A stretch of 7,733 bases of DNA from NVQY01 sp047639325 (GCA_047639325.1 JBLINN010000217.1:1-7733); one strand, 5' to 3'. Counted from the stretch's first letter, positions 1-6,783 are shown. Notes: generated from the sequence alone by a model not told the origin. Translations and numbers: made by a program.

Positions 1-624
1 CTGCCGTCCCTTGTAGAGACGGTGAATATTGCCGGGGCCGCCACTCTGATCGGCACACTTTTGGGCCTGTTCCTGTCCTTGCTGGCCACCCGTGGCCTGG
101 CGCCTGTGCCGTGGCTGGTTGGACCGGTGCGCCGGGTTCTGGATATCCTGCGAGCGGTGCCGGACATCGTGATCGCGCTGGTGCTGATCTTTCTGCTGGG
201 CGGTGGGCCGGTGCCTGCGATGATTGCCATCGCGCTGCACACCATTGGTGCCTTGGGCAAACTGTTTTCCGAAGTCAACGAAAACGCATCGCTGAAACCG
301 GTCGAGGGGCTGGCCTCGGTTGGGGCCAGCTGGATGCAGCGCATGTGGCTTGGGGTGATGCCGCAGGTGGCGCCCAACTATCTGAGTTACGCGTTGCTGC
401 GGTTTGAAATCAACATTCGCGCCTCGGCCATTCTGGGCTTTGTTGGCGCGGGTGGCATTGGCTATGATTTGCGCAACACCATGAGTTGGGGACAGGGGAA
501 ATATGACGAGGCGGCAGCGATATTCCTGCTGCTGTTCGCCACCATTGTTCTGGTCGATCAGTTTTCAAGCTATGCCCGTAACCTGCTGACCCACGGCAAA
601 ACAGACCGGAGGGCGCGGGCATGA
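1..624 (+). CDS. phnE: Phosphonate ABC transporter permease PhnE (first copy, 5'-truncated)
   Basis: Membrane permease of an ABC importer for phosphonates or related phosphorus compounds; it would work with an ATPase (PhnC) and a periplasmic binding protein (PhnD), neither in the window. The reading frame is open from base 1, and the codons before the GTG at 22 read LPSLVETVN, which resembles the run before the first permease helix in this family, so the GTG is internal and the gene starts upstream. About 207 residues are present, rich in hydrophobic helices. The signature GALGKLFSEV (nt 250-279) and the EAA coupling loop beginning EGLASVGA (nt 304-327) are clear, followed by the GAGGIG turn near the C-terminus. 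The same motifs recur in the next gene, so the two are paralogous permeases that probably form a heterodimer. Its stop overlaps the next start (ATGA), showing translational coupling. A phosphite or phosphate-ester specificity cannot be excluded. Confidence 0.92.
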   Translation: MPSLVETVNIAGAATLIGTLLGLFLSLLATRGLAPVPWLVGPVRRVLDILRAVPDIVIALVLIFLLGGGPVPAMIAIALHTIGALGKLFSEVNENASLKPVEGLASVGASWMQRMWLGVMPQVAPNYLSYALLRFEINIRASAILGFVGAGGIGYDLRNTMSWGQGKYDEAAAIFLLLFATIVLVDQFSSYARNLLTHGKTDRRARA

Positions 625-1922
625 CCACTGCAACGCTAAAGGCGCAAACCGATACAATGTTTCGGCGCAAACAGTTGGTCGCACTATCAATTCCGGCACT
701 GATCGTGATCTATCTGGGCTTCATCTTTGTCAATTTCGACATAGCCGGTCTGGGCGAGCGGATGAGCGTGCAGAACGCGCAAAAGCTGGTGGCGGATGTT
801 TACAGCTACAAAACACATGTGACCCGTGACAACCGATCTGGCACGCTACAGATCGCGATAGAAGGCGAACGCAAGGGGCGGTATCCGCAAGGCACCGGGC
901 CGGACTGGGTCACGCTGAACGACGACGAAACCATTGTTGACCTTGGGGGCGGGCACGTCGTCACGTTTGGCAAATCTGTCCTTTACGATGTGCCCGGCTA
1001 TGGCCAGGTGCAGGCAACACCGGGGCAGGGTGGTGTTGACTTGGTCTTGCCGGATGGCAGCCCCCCGAAGTGGATCAACAGCTCGCGGAACCGGGTGGCG
1101 ATCACCACGGATGCCGGGCGGCTGACCATTACCCGCAACCGAACCGAGGTTTTTCGATATTTCACCGGGTGGGAGCTGTTCTTTTTCACCTTGGACAGCC
1201 CATACTACGGGCTGTCTGTCACACAACTTGCCAGCAAGGCGATGTCGGGCGAGGCGGGCGCGATCTGGCATGGGTTTTGGACCAACAAGATGTGGCGCCA
1301 CGCCGATGTGGCCTGGGCGTTGTTCGAGACGGTTCTGATGGCGTTTCTGGGCACGTTTGGCGCGGCCATTATCGCCCTGCCGATGGCCTTTCTTGCGGCC
1401 AAGAACTTCACGCCTTTGGGCAGCTTGCGGTTTGCAGCCCGGCGGCTGTTTGACTTTCTGCGTGGTGTGGACGGGTTGATCTGGACCATCGTTCTGTCGC
1501 GTGCCTTTGGGCCGGGGCCTTTGACCGGATCGCTGGCCATTCTGCTGACCGATACCGGGTCGTTTGGTAAAATGTTTTCCGAAGCCCTGGAAAATGTCGA
1601 TGACAAACAAATCGAGGGGATCGCATCGACCGGGGCCAAACCGCTGCAACGCTATCGCTTTGGGGTGATCCCGCAGGTCACGCCTGTGTTGCTTAGTCAG
1701 GTGCTGTATTATCTGGAAAGCAACACGCGTTCGGCCACAATTATTGGCGCGATTACCGGCGGGGGTATCGGTTTGTTGCTGACGCAGGCGATCATCACCC
1801 AAAAGGACTGGGAAGAGGTTACGTATTACATCGTGCTGATCATCCTGATGGTCATGCTGATGGACTGGTTCTCGGGGTGGTTGCGGCGCAAACTGATCAA
1901 GGGCGCGGGCGAGGCATCGTGA
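621..1922 (+). CDS. phnE: Phosphonate ABC transporter permease PhnE (second copy, with large periplasmic insertion)
   Basis: Second permease of the same importer, 433 residues. The ATG overlaps the upstream stop by four bases, with a good ribosome binding site (GGAGGG at 608-613, 7 nt spacing). A transmembrane helix lies at about residues 18-39. It is followed by roughly 185 mostly polar residues (about 42-228) with a beta-rich look, and then the permease core with several helices from about residue 230 to 428. The core holds the family signature GSFGKMFSEA and the EAA loop starting EGIASTGAK at residue 332, then the GGGIG turn. The first permease core shows the same motifs without this insertion in the part visible. 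The inserted segment probably sits outside the membrane and may contact the binding protein; that is inference. No C-P lyase gene follows it, so the transporter unit appears to end here. Confidence 0.93.
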   Translation: MTTATLKAQTDTMFRRKQLVALSIPALIVIYLGFIFVNFDIAGLGERMSVQNAQKLVADVYSYKTHVTRDNRSGTLQIAIEGERKGRYPQGTGPDWVTLNDDETIVDLGGGHVVTFGKSVLYDVPGYGQVQATPGQGGVDLVLPDGSPPKWINSSRNRVAITTDAGRLTITRNRTEVFRYFTGWELFFFTLDSPYYGLSVTQLASKAMSGEAGAIWHGFWTNKMWRHADVAWALFETVLMAFLGTFGAAIIALPMAFLAAKNFTPLGSLRFAARRLFDFLRGVDGLIWTIVLSRAFGPGPLTGSLAILLTDTGSFGKMFSEALENVDDKQIEGIASTGAKPLQRYRFGVIPQVTPVLLSQVLYYLESNTRSATIIGAITGGGIGLLLTQAIITQKDWEEVTYYIVLIILMVMLMDWFSGWLRRKLIKGAGEAS

Positions 1923-2075
1923 CGATGATACTCCTGCGCCAAACCAAAAAAGCCACTTGGCCCAGCTGACAGGTTCTGATCCCGGTATTCACCCCGATTG
2001 GCCGCAACTTCCTGATTGTGCGCCCACGCCTGACCAAACGCCCGCCATCCCGGTGGAGCAGAGCCGGAGCGCGAG

Positions 2076-2099
2076 CCCTTTCGCCAAGCGCGAAAAGGG
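2076..2099 (+). terminator. Hairpin between transporter and oxygenase genes, possible terminator
   Basis: The arms CCCTTTCGC (2076-2084) and GCGAAAAGGG (2090-2099) pair as nine base pairs with one bulged A around a five-base loop. It lies about 150 bases after the second phnE and about 110 bases before the Rieske start. No T-run follows (the next bases are AGCGGG), so it does not look like a canonical intrinsic terminator. It could instead stabilise a transcript end or be a dispersed palindrome. Confidence 0.3.
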
Positions 2100-2197
2100 A
2101 GCGGGTTGGGTGCTATTTCATGTCGCTACTGGCCTTCTCTGGTCGCTGTGAGGATTGAAAATCTTTGACAAATTGTGCCCAGACTACCCAAAGACAC

Positions 2198-2202
2198 GGG
2201 AG
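2198..2202 (+). promoter_or_regulatory. Ribosome binding site deciding the Rieske start
   Basis: GGGAG six bases before ATG 2209. The longer in-frame alternative starting with TTG at 2155 has only AGGA directly before it with no spacing, so the shorter protein is favoured. Confidence 0.7.
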
Positions 2203-2208
2203 CACATC

Positions 2209-3366
2209 ATGTCCACAATCGCCACAACCCTATCAGATGTCCGCAAGCCCATTGAACAGGCAAATGGCCTGCCGAATGCCCATTATACCGACCCTGCGGT
2301 GTTCGCAGAAGAGAACCAGGCGCTGCTTGCCAATGGATGGGCGGGTTTGGCGGCCGCAGCCGATGCACCCGAACCCGGCGACGCCGTGCCGATGACATTT
2401 CTGGGGATGCCCTTGCTGCTATTAAGGGGCAGGGGCGGCACGGTGCGCGTGTTTCAAAACATCTGCCGCCACCGTGGAATGATCCTTGTGGCCGAGCCCC
2501 GCAAGATAGAGGGCGCGATCCGGTGTCCCTATCACAGCTGGTGCTATTCGACCCAAGGCAAGCTGGTGGCAACCCCGCATGTGGGCGGCGCCGGGGTTAA
2601 TACGCATGACGAAATTGACCGCGACACACTTGGCCTGATCGAGGTTCGCAGCCACATCTGGCGGGGCATCGTCTGGGTCAATATTTCCGGAGATGCCGCC
2701 GATTTTGAAGAGGTTCACGCCAATCTCATCAGTCGTTGGTCCGAATTTGACAAACCGCTTTATCATGGCGGGGCTGACAGCACCTTCCAACTAACGGTGA
2801 ATTGCAACTGGAAGCTGGCGGTCGAAAATTACTGCGAAAGCTATCACTTGCCGTGGATTCACCCGGGGTTGAACAGTTATTCGCGGCTGGAAGATCACTA
2901 TCATATCGAAGAGACCGGGCAATATTCGGGTCAGGGCACATTGGTTTATCGCCAATTGCGCGACGATGTTGAACAGACGTTTGCGGATTTCGAGGGTCTG
3001 AACCAAAAGTGGGACACAGCCGCCGAATACATCTCGGTTTTTCCCAATGTCCTGCTGGGCGTGCACCGGGACCATGCGTTTGCCATCATTCTTGTCCCCG
3101 AAGCACAAGATCGAACCGTTGAACATGTTCACCTGTTTTATGCAACCGACGGTTCGGATTTGGGATTGCGGGCCAAGAATACGCAGCAATGGAAAGAGGT
3201 TTTTGAAGAGGATATTTTTGTTGTCGAGGGGATGCAACGCGGCCGACAAGCGCCGGGGTTTGATGGCGGTCGGTTCTCGCCAGTGATGGATGGACCGACG
3301 CATCTGTTCCACGATTGGGTTGCCACCCGATTGCTGCGCCATCGTGGGCTGCAAGCCGCAGAATGA
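2209..3366 (+). CDS. Rieske non-heme iron oxygenase, alpha subunit (Glu-bridged type)
   Basis: A 385-residue oxygenase subunit that would use O2 and electrons from a reductase to hydroxylate or N-demethylate a small substrate in the cytoplasm. The start at ATG 2209 is preferred to an in-frame TTG at 2155 because GGGAG (2198-2202) sits 6 nt upstream. The Rieske [2Fe-2S] ligands are C86-x-H88 and C106-x2-H109 (CPYHSW). The catalytic domain has the mononuclear iron motif E210-x2-H213-x4-H218 after NWKLAVENY. D335 in EEDIF is the likely third iron ligand. The residue that relays electrons between centres is normally Asp; here it is Glu (E210), as in carnitine monooxygenase CntA. This makes a quaternary-ammonium or betaine-like substrate plausible but not proven. 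No reductase gene is in the window. The stop overlaps the next ATG (ATGA). Confidence 0.93.
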   Translation: MSTIATTLSDVRKPIEQANGLPNAHYTDPAVFAEENQALLANGWAGLAAAADAPEPGDAVPMTFLGMPLLLLRGRGGTVRVFQNICRHRGMILVAEPRKIEGAIRCPYHSWCYSTQGKLVATPHVGGAGVNTHDEIDRDTLGLIEVRSHIWRGIVWVNISGDAADFEEVHANLISRWSEFDKPLYHGGADSTFQLTVNCNWKLAVENYCESYHLPWIHPGLNSYSRLEDHYHIEETGQYSGQGTLVYRQLRDDVEQTFADFEGLNQKWDTAAEYISVFPNVLLGVHRDHAFAIILVPEAQDRTVEHVHLFYATDGSDLGLRAKNTQQWKEVFEEDIFVVEGMQRGRQAPGFDGGRFSPVMDGPTHLFHDWVATRLLRHRGLQAAE

Positions 3367-3584
3367 GCGACCTTGATGCGCGTCTTCTGGCGGCTGACGC
3401 TGCTGGGAACCTGCCTGACCTGGTGGCGCTTTACATCGAAGCCGCGGATGCCGCCGAGGTCGAGGCCGCCGCCGGGTTTTACCTGACGCACGCCTATGTC
3501 TTTGCCCTAGAAGCCGGATTATCCAAAGCTGGGGTAATTCGCGCGCGGCTGATCGCCATGGGACGAGAAACGCCAGCGGGCTAA
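3363..3584 (+). CDS. Small hypothetical protein coupled to the Rieske oxygenase
   Basis: A 73-residue, Ala-, Asp- and Leu-rich protein starting MSDLDARLL and ending MGRETPAG. Its ATG overlaps the oxygenase stop as ATGA, and there is no clear ribosome binding site of its own, so it is probably translated by coupling and made along with the oxygenase. The sequence looks almost entirely helical, with the pattern of one or two helix-turn-helix hairpins like a TPR repeat (LVALYIEAADAAEVEAAAG, then a helix containing YVFALEAGL). No cysteine cluster, membrane segment or signal peptide is present. I do not recognise the family. A role as a small accessory, stability or assembly factor for the oxygenase is inference from the coupling only. 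An in-frame upstream start at 3315 would lie inside the oxygenase gene and is disfavoured. Confidence 0.75.
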   Translation: MSDLDARLLAADAAGNLPDLVALYIEAADAAEVEAAAGFYLTHAYVFALEAGLSKAGVIRARLIAMGRETPAG

Positions 3585-3734
3585 CATGCGCGTGCTTGGC
3601 CCGGCGTTTGCGGCCTCAAACCCTGTTTGCACTCACACTTTCTTGGTTGATTTACAAAGCCTTCCTGCGCACCATTGCCGTGGTCATCCAGACGCCGTCG
3701 TCTGACAAACCACGCTGCAGATAGGGAAAATCGA
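3585..3734. other. Intergenic gap before the carboxyltransferase fusion
   Basis: 150 bases with no gene. It holds short alternating repeats GTTTG (3606-3610), CAAAC (3617-3621) and GTTTG (3625-3629), so the middle word can pair with either neighbour to form one of two mutually exclusive five-base-pair hairpins. A ribosome binding site (GGGA, 3724-3727) precedes the next gene. No promoter with good -35 and -10 boxes could be recognised. Confidence 0.4.
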
Positions 3735-5513
3735 ATGCCAATCATCAAGGCTGAAGGTGCCGCCATCGTGGCCGAAATCCATGTAGCACCCGGCGACAAA
3801 GTTGCCGCCGGTAGCGTTTTGCTGGCAACCGAATTGATGAAGATGCGGCATGAAATCCGAGCTGCGGAAAGTGCGGTGGTCACAGCGGTGCATGTTTCGC
3901 CAGGCGATGAATTGCGCGGCGGCGAGGCGTTGCTGACGCTTGAACCTGCCGATGTCAGCGCCGCCGCGCCTGAAGAAACCAAAGAAGCGCGGGCTGATTT
4001 TGCCGAGTTTGAAACCCGAATGGCTCTGCTTTCTGACGGCGTTCGTCCCGACGCGGTGGCGAAGCGTCACGAACAAGGCCGCCGCACCGCGCGCGAGAAT
4101 ATCGAAGACCTGTTCGATACAGGTTCCTTCTCAGAATATGGCGCGCTTGCCGTTGCGGCGCAGCGCTCGCGCAAACCACTATTCGAATTGCAGGCCCGCA
4201 CCCAAGGCGACGGGATTGTCTGCGGTATCGGCACGGTTGGGGGGCGGTCGGTTGCGGCTATGGCGGTCGACTACATGGTGCTGGCGGGCACCCAGGGCTT
4301 TAACCACCACCGCAAGATGGACCGGCTGATCGAGGTGGCGGGGCGTGACAAGCTGCCCATCGTTTTGTTCGCGGAAGGCGGGGGTGGGCGGCCAAACGAT
4401 TATGATGTTGCCCTGGTGATGGCGGCCTGGCTGAATGTTACCTCTTTCCGCCAGTTTGCCGCCCACAAGGGGCCGAAGATTGGGATTGTCTCGGGGTATT
4501 GCTTTGCCGGGAATGCGGCCCTGTTTGGGGTGTGTGATGTTCGGATCGCCACGCAGAAAAGCTGGATCGGCATGGGCGGGCCAGCGATGATCGAAGGCGG
4601 CGGTCTAGGCATTGTGAAACCGAAAGAAATCGGCCCGACCGACGTGCAGGTCAAAAACGGGGTCATCGATCTGCTGACTGATGATGAAGCCGCTGCGGTG
4701 GCCGCCGCGAAATCGCTGCTGGGCCTGCCATTGATGGGCGCGGCCACCGAAAGTTCTGATATGGCGGCAGAAATACTGCGGTCAATTGTGCCCGCCGACC
4801 GGACACGCGCCTATGACATGCGGGCTGCCGTTCAGGCGTTGGTTGATCCCGATACCTTGCTGGAACTGCGCCGCGGATTTGGGGCTGGTTTGATCACCGG
4901 TTTCGCCCGGATCAAAGGGCGGGCCATTGGTTTGCTTGCCAATAACCCGCTGCATCTGGGCGGCGCGATCGACGCCGAGGCCGGGGACAAAGGCGCGCGG
5001 TTTTTGCAGCTTTGCGATGCCTGGGGCATTCCGGTTGTCACCCTCTGCGACACGCCGGGCTTTATGGTTGGGCCGACTGTCGAAGAGACCGGGCAGGTCG
5101 CCCACATCTCTCGGCTGTTCCTGGCGGGGGCGCATTTTGGGCAACCACTGGTGACCGTCATCCTGCGAAAAGCCTATGGTCTGGGCGCAATGGCTATGGC
5201 TGGCGGCGGGTTCGACCGGCCGCATTTTTGCTGCGCCTGGCCAACCGGTGAAGTTGGGGCGATGGGGCTTGAAGGCGCTGTGAAGCTTGGCCATCGCGAG
5301 CATCTCGCAGCCATAGCTGACCCGGCAGAGCGCGCGCAGGAATGCCAGCGCCTTACGGATGAGCTATACGAGCGTGGCAAGGCGCTGAATGCCGCCAGTC
5401 TTCTAGAGTTTGATGCGGTTATTGACCCGGCGGCGACCCGCGACGAGATCGACCGCGCGCTGTTGGCTGCAGGTCCCGGAACGCCGGGGCCGCGATACGC
5501 TGACGCTTGGTAG
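3735..5513 (+). CDS. Biotinyl-carrier / acyl-CoA carboxylase carboxyltransferase fusion protein
   Basis: A 592-residue protein that should move CO2 from carboxybiotin to an acyl-CoA. Residues 1-71 are a biotin carrier (lipoyl-type) domain with the attachment motif ELMKM, biotinyl Lys K36, flanked by the two half-repeats VAPGD and VSPGD. A short Ala/Glu linker leads into a full carboxyltransferase (about 88-592) of the propionyl/methylcrotonyl-CoA carboxylase beta type. Visible motifs are KRHEQGRRTARENI (110-123), a four-Gly turn AEGGGG at 213-218, CDTPGF at 438-443 and AMAGGGF at 487-493, with VIDPAATR near the end. ATG 3735 is chosen over in-frame 3675 because GGGA lies 7 nt upstream and the domain starts there. 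The carrier is more usually fused to the biotin carboxylase; here a separate biotin carboxylase is needed and none is in the window. The acyl-CoA substrate cannot be read from the sequence. Confidence 0.92.
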   Translation: MPIIKAEGAAIVAEIHVAPGDKVAAGSVLLATELMKMRHEIRAAESAVVTAVHVSPGDELRGGEALLTLEPADVSAAAPEETKEARADFAEFETRMALLSDGVRPDAVAKRHEQGRRTARENIEDLFDTGSFSEYGALAVAAQRSRKPLFELQARTQGDGIVCGIGTVGGRSVAAMAVDYMVLAGTQGFNHHRKMDRLIEVAGRDKLPIVLFAEGGGGRPNDYDVALVMAAWLNVTSFRQFAAHKGPKIGIVSGYCFAGNAALFGVCDVRIATQKSWIGMGGPAMIEGGGLGIVKPKEIGPTDVQVKNGVIDLLTDDEAAAVAAAKSLLGLPLMGAATESSDMAAEILRSIVPADRTRAYDMRAAVQALVDPDTLLELRRGFGAGLITGFARIKGRAIGLLANNPLHLGGAIDAEAGDKGARFLQLCDAWGIPVVTLCDTPGFMVGPTVEETGQVAHISRLFLAGAHFGQPLVTVILRKAYGLGAMAMAGGGFDRPHFCCAWPTGEVGAMGLEGAVKLGHREHLAAIADPAERAQECQRLTDELYERGKALNAASLLEFDAVIDPAATRDEIDRALLAAGPGTPGPRYADAW

Positions 5514-5673
5514 AACGGAGTCTATGCGCCATAACCGCTGCCGCCGGGTCGCATTATCTTTTGACCCAAGGTAAAAGTTTCTTTGCGGTCTAAGGGCGTT
5601 ATCTGTTGGAGATCACCCGCAGATGTGCAGCACCCCGCCGAGCAATTGACTAAAACCGAAAAAGGAATGCGCA
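5514..5673. other. Intergenic gap between carboxyltransferase and OYE genes
   Basis: 160 bases without a gene. It holds ATAACCGC (5531-5538) and GCCGCCGGGTC (5540-5550), each the reverse complement of a word in the end of the preceding gene (see findings), and the weak hairpin at 5558-5577. A ribosome binding site for the next gene (AAGGA, 5662-5666) is at the end. No convincing promoter was found; a TTGACT at 5646 is too close to the start codon to act as a -35 box for a normal leader. Confidence 0.4.
5558..5577 (+). terminator. Weak hairpin followed by T-rich bases
   Basis: CTTTT-G-ACC (5558-5566) can pair with GGT-AAAAG (5570-5577) around a three-base loop, with one bulged G, and the following bases are TTTCTTT. 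It is placed 45 bases after the carboxyltransferase stop. The stem is mostly A-T, and an alternative pairing GGGTC (5546-5550) with GACCC (5563-5567) competes with it, so terminator activity is uncertain. Confidence 0.25.
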
Positions 5674-6783
5674 ATGAGCCGTGCCGACACATTGTTTCGC
5701 CCCGTGGACCTGGGCAAGCTAAGCCTGAAGAACCGGATTGTCATGGCGCCGATGACACGCACCTTTTCGCCCGGAAATGTGCCCAACGATCTTGTGGTTG
5801 AATACTATCGCCGCAGGGCACAAGGCGGTGTGGGCCTGATCATCACCGAAGGCACAATTGTTGACCATGACGCGGCAAGTGGCTATGCCAATGTGCCCGC
5901 CTTCTATGGTAAAAACGCCCTGGCAGGGTGGAAAAAGGTGGCCGACGCGGTGCATGCAGCCGGCGGCAAAATCGCGCCGCAGCTGTGGCATGTCGGGGCC
6001 ATCCGCCGCCCCGGTGTGAACCCGGGCGGTGATACGCCGGGCCATAGCCCCAGTGGCATGGCTATGCCAGGCAAGGTCAGCGGACATGCGATGACCCAAC
6101 AGGACATTGATGATGTGGTTGCCGCCTTTGCCAAGGCCGCAGCAGACGCCAAAGCCATCGGCTTTGACGCAATCGAGTTGCACGGTGCGCATGGCTACCT
6201 GATCGACCAGTTTTTTTGGGATGGCACCAACCAGCGCGACGATGGCTATGGTGGAGATCTGGCCAATCGCTCGCGGTTTGCCCTTGAAATCATTCGGGCT
6301 GTCCGCGCCGCCGTGGGCGAGGATTTTCCGATCATTTTCCGTTTTTCACAATGGAAACAACAAGATTTTTCCGCCCGCCTGTGTGAAACACCCGCGGCAC
6401 TTGGGGCATTCCTGACCCCACTGGCCGACGCCGGTGTAGATATATTTCACTGTTCGACACGCCGCTTTTGGGAGCCGGAGTTCGAGGGCAGCGATCTGAA
6501 CCTTGCCGGATGGGCGCGCAAGCTGACCGGAAAGCCTTCGATCACTGTGGGCAGTGTCGGGCTGAACGCCGACTTCCTTCCCGAAGACGGAACTGCCGAT
6601 TTCAAGGCCGCCGAACCGGCCAGCCTCGATAATCTTCTGGAGCGGGCCGAACGCGACGAGTTCGACCTTGTCGCCGTGGGCCGGGCCCTGATTGCCAATC
6701 CCGATTGGGCAAACCAGGTGGCCGCCGGCCAAGCGGCCAAGCTAACCGCCTATGACAAGACTATGTTGAAGGCATTGCACTGA
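5674..6783 (+). CDS. NADH:flavin oxidoreductase, Old Yellow Enzyme family (single domain)
   Basis: A 369-residue FMN-dependent TIM-barrel enzyme that reduces activated C=C bonds, such as enones or enoyl compounds, with NAD(P)H in the cytoplasm. ATG 5674 follows AAGGA with 7 nt spacing. Family marks are FRPVDLGKLSLKNRIVMAPMTR at the start with the flavin-contacting T28, QLWH (Q103-H106), the substrate-binding pair in ELHGAHGYLIDQF (H170 and H173) and GYGG-x5-RSRF after it. FRFSQWKQQDF and VGRALIANPDW follow, the latter a phosphate-binding end of the barrel. The length fits a single-domain OYE. The C-terminal FeS/flavin domains of trimethylamine dehydrogenase or dimethylglycine dehydrogenase DgcA are absent, so direct N-demethylation of those types is unlikely. 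A role in the same pathway as the carboxyltransferase and oxygenase rests on proximity alone. Confidence 0.93.
   Translation: MSRADTLFRPVDLGKLSLKNRIVMAPMTRTFSPGNVPNDLVVEYYRRRAQGGVGLIITEGTIVDHDAASGYANVPAFYGKNALAGWKKVADAVHAAGGKIAPQLWHVGAIRRPGVNPGGDTPGHSPSGMAMPGKVSGHAMTQQDIDDVVAAFAKAAADAKAIGFDAIELHGAHGYLIDQFFWDGTNQRDDGYGGDLANRSRFALEIIRAVRAAVGEDFPIIFRFSQWKQQDFSARLCETPAALGAFLTPLADAGVDIFHCSTRRFWEPEFEGSDLNLAGWARKLTGKPSITVGSVGLNADFLPEDGTADFKAAEPASLDNLLERAERDEFDLVAVGRALIANPDWANQVAAGQAAKLTAYDKTMLKALH

Larger units (their letters stand above)
1923..2208. other. Intergenic stretch, no convincing gene
   Basis: Gap between the permease pair and the Rieske oxygenase. Two small open frames exist. One is a 14-codon frame from ATG 1925, reading MILLRQTKKATWPS and overlapping nothing. 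The other is a 64-codon frame from TTG 1957 to 2151 that is rich in Pro, Gln and Asp. Neither has a good ribosome binding site or a recognisable family, so neither is called as a gene. A further open stretch continues in the frame of the 14-codon ORF after its stop, up to the TGA near 2157, so a decayed small gene is possible but not shown. The only structure noticed is the hairpin at 2076-2099. Confidence 0.5.

Noticed and set aside
846..1802. Long minus-strand open frame of 318 codons opposite the second phnE
   Set aside because: Composition is rich in Arg, Gln, Pro and Gly without a recognisable family; it mirrors the codon pattern of the clear phnE gene on the + strand.
1957..2151. 64-codon frame with TTG start between phnE and the Rieske gene
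   Set aside because: No ribosome binding site, low-complexity Pro/Gln/Asp composition and an overlapping hairpin; not supported as a gene.
2165..2170. Exact TTGACA as -35 box of a promoter for the Rieske gene
   Set aside because: No acceptable -10 box at 16-18 bases, and the transcript would start at or inside the ribosome binding site.
2155..2208. Longer Rieske start at TTG 2155, adding 18 residues
   Set aside because: No properly spaced ribosome binding site and an unusual start codon; ATG 2209 has GGGAG six bases upstream and begins a normal family N-terminus.
2791..3354. Minus-strand open frame of 187 codons opposite the Rieske gene
   Set aside because: Shadow of a gene with clear iron-ligand motifs on the + strand; no ribosome binding site or family resemblance.
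3647..3659. TTGAT-TTAC-AAAGC as an FNR-type operator
   Set aside because: Only the left half matches TTGAT-N4-ATCAA; the right half does not.
5674..6783. Reading the OYE gene as an N-demethylase such as DgcA or trimethylamine dehydrogenase
   Set aside because: Those proteins are about twice as long with C-terminal FeS and dinucleotide-binding domains; this one ends after the TIM barrel.
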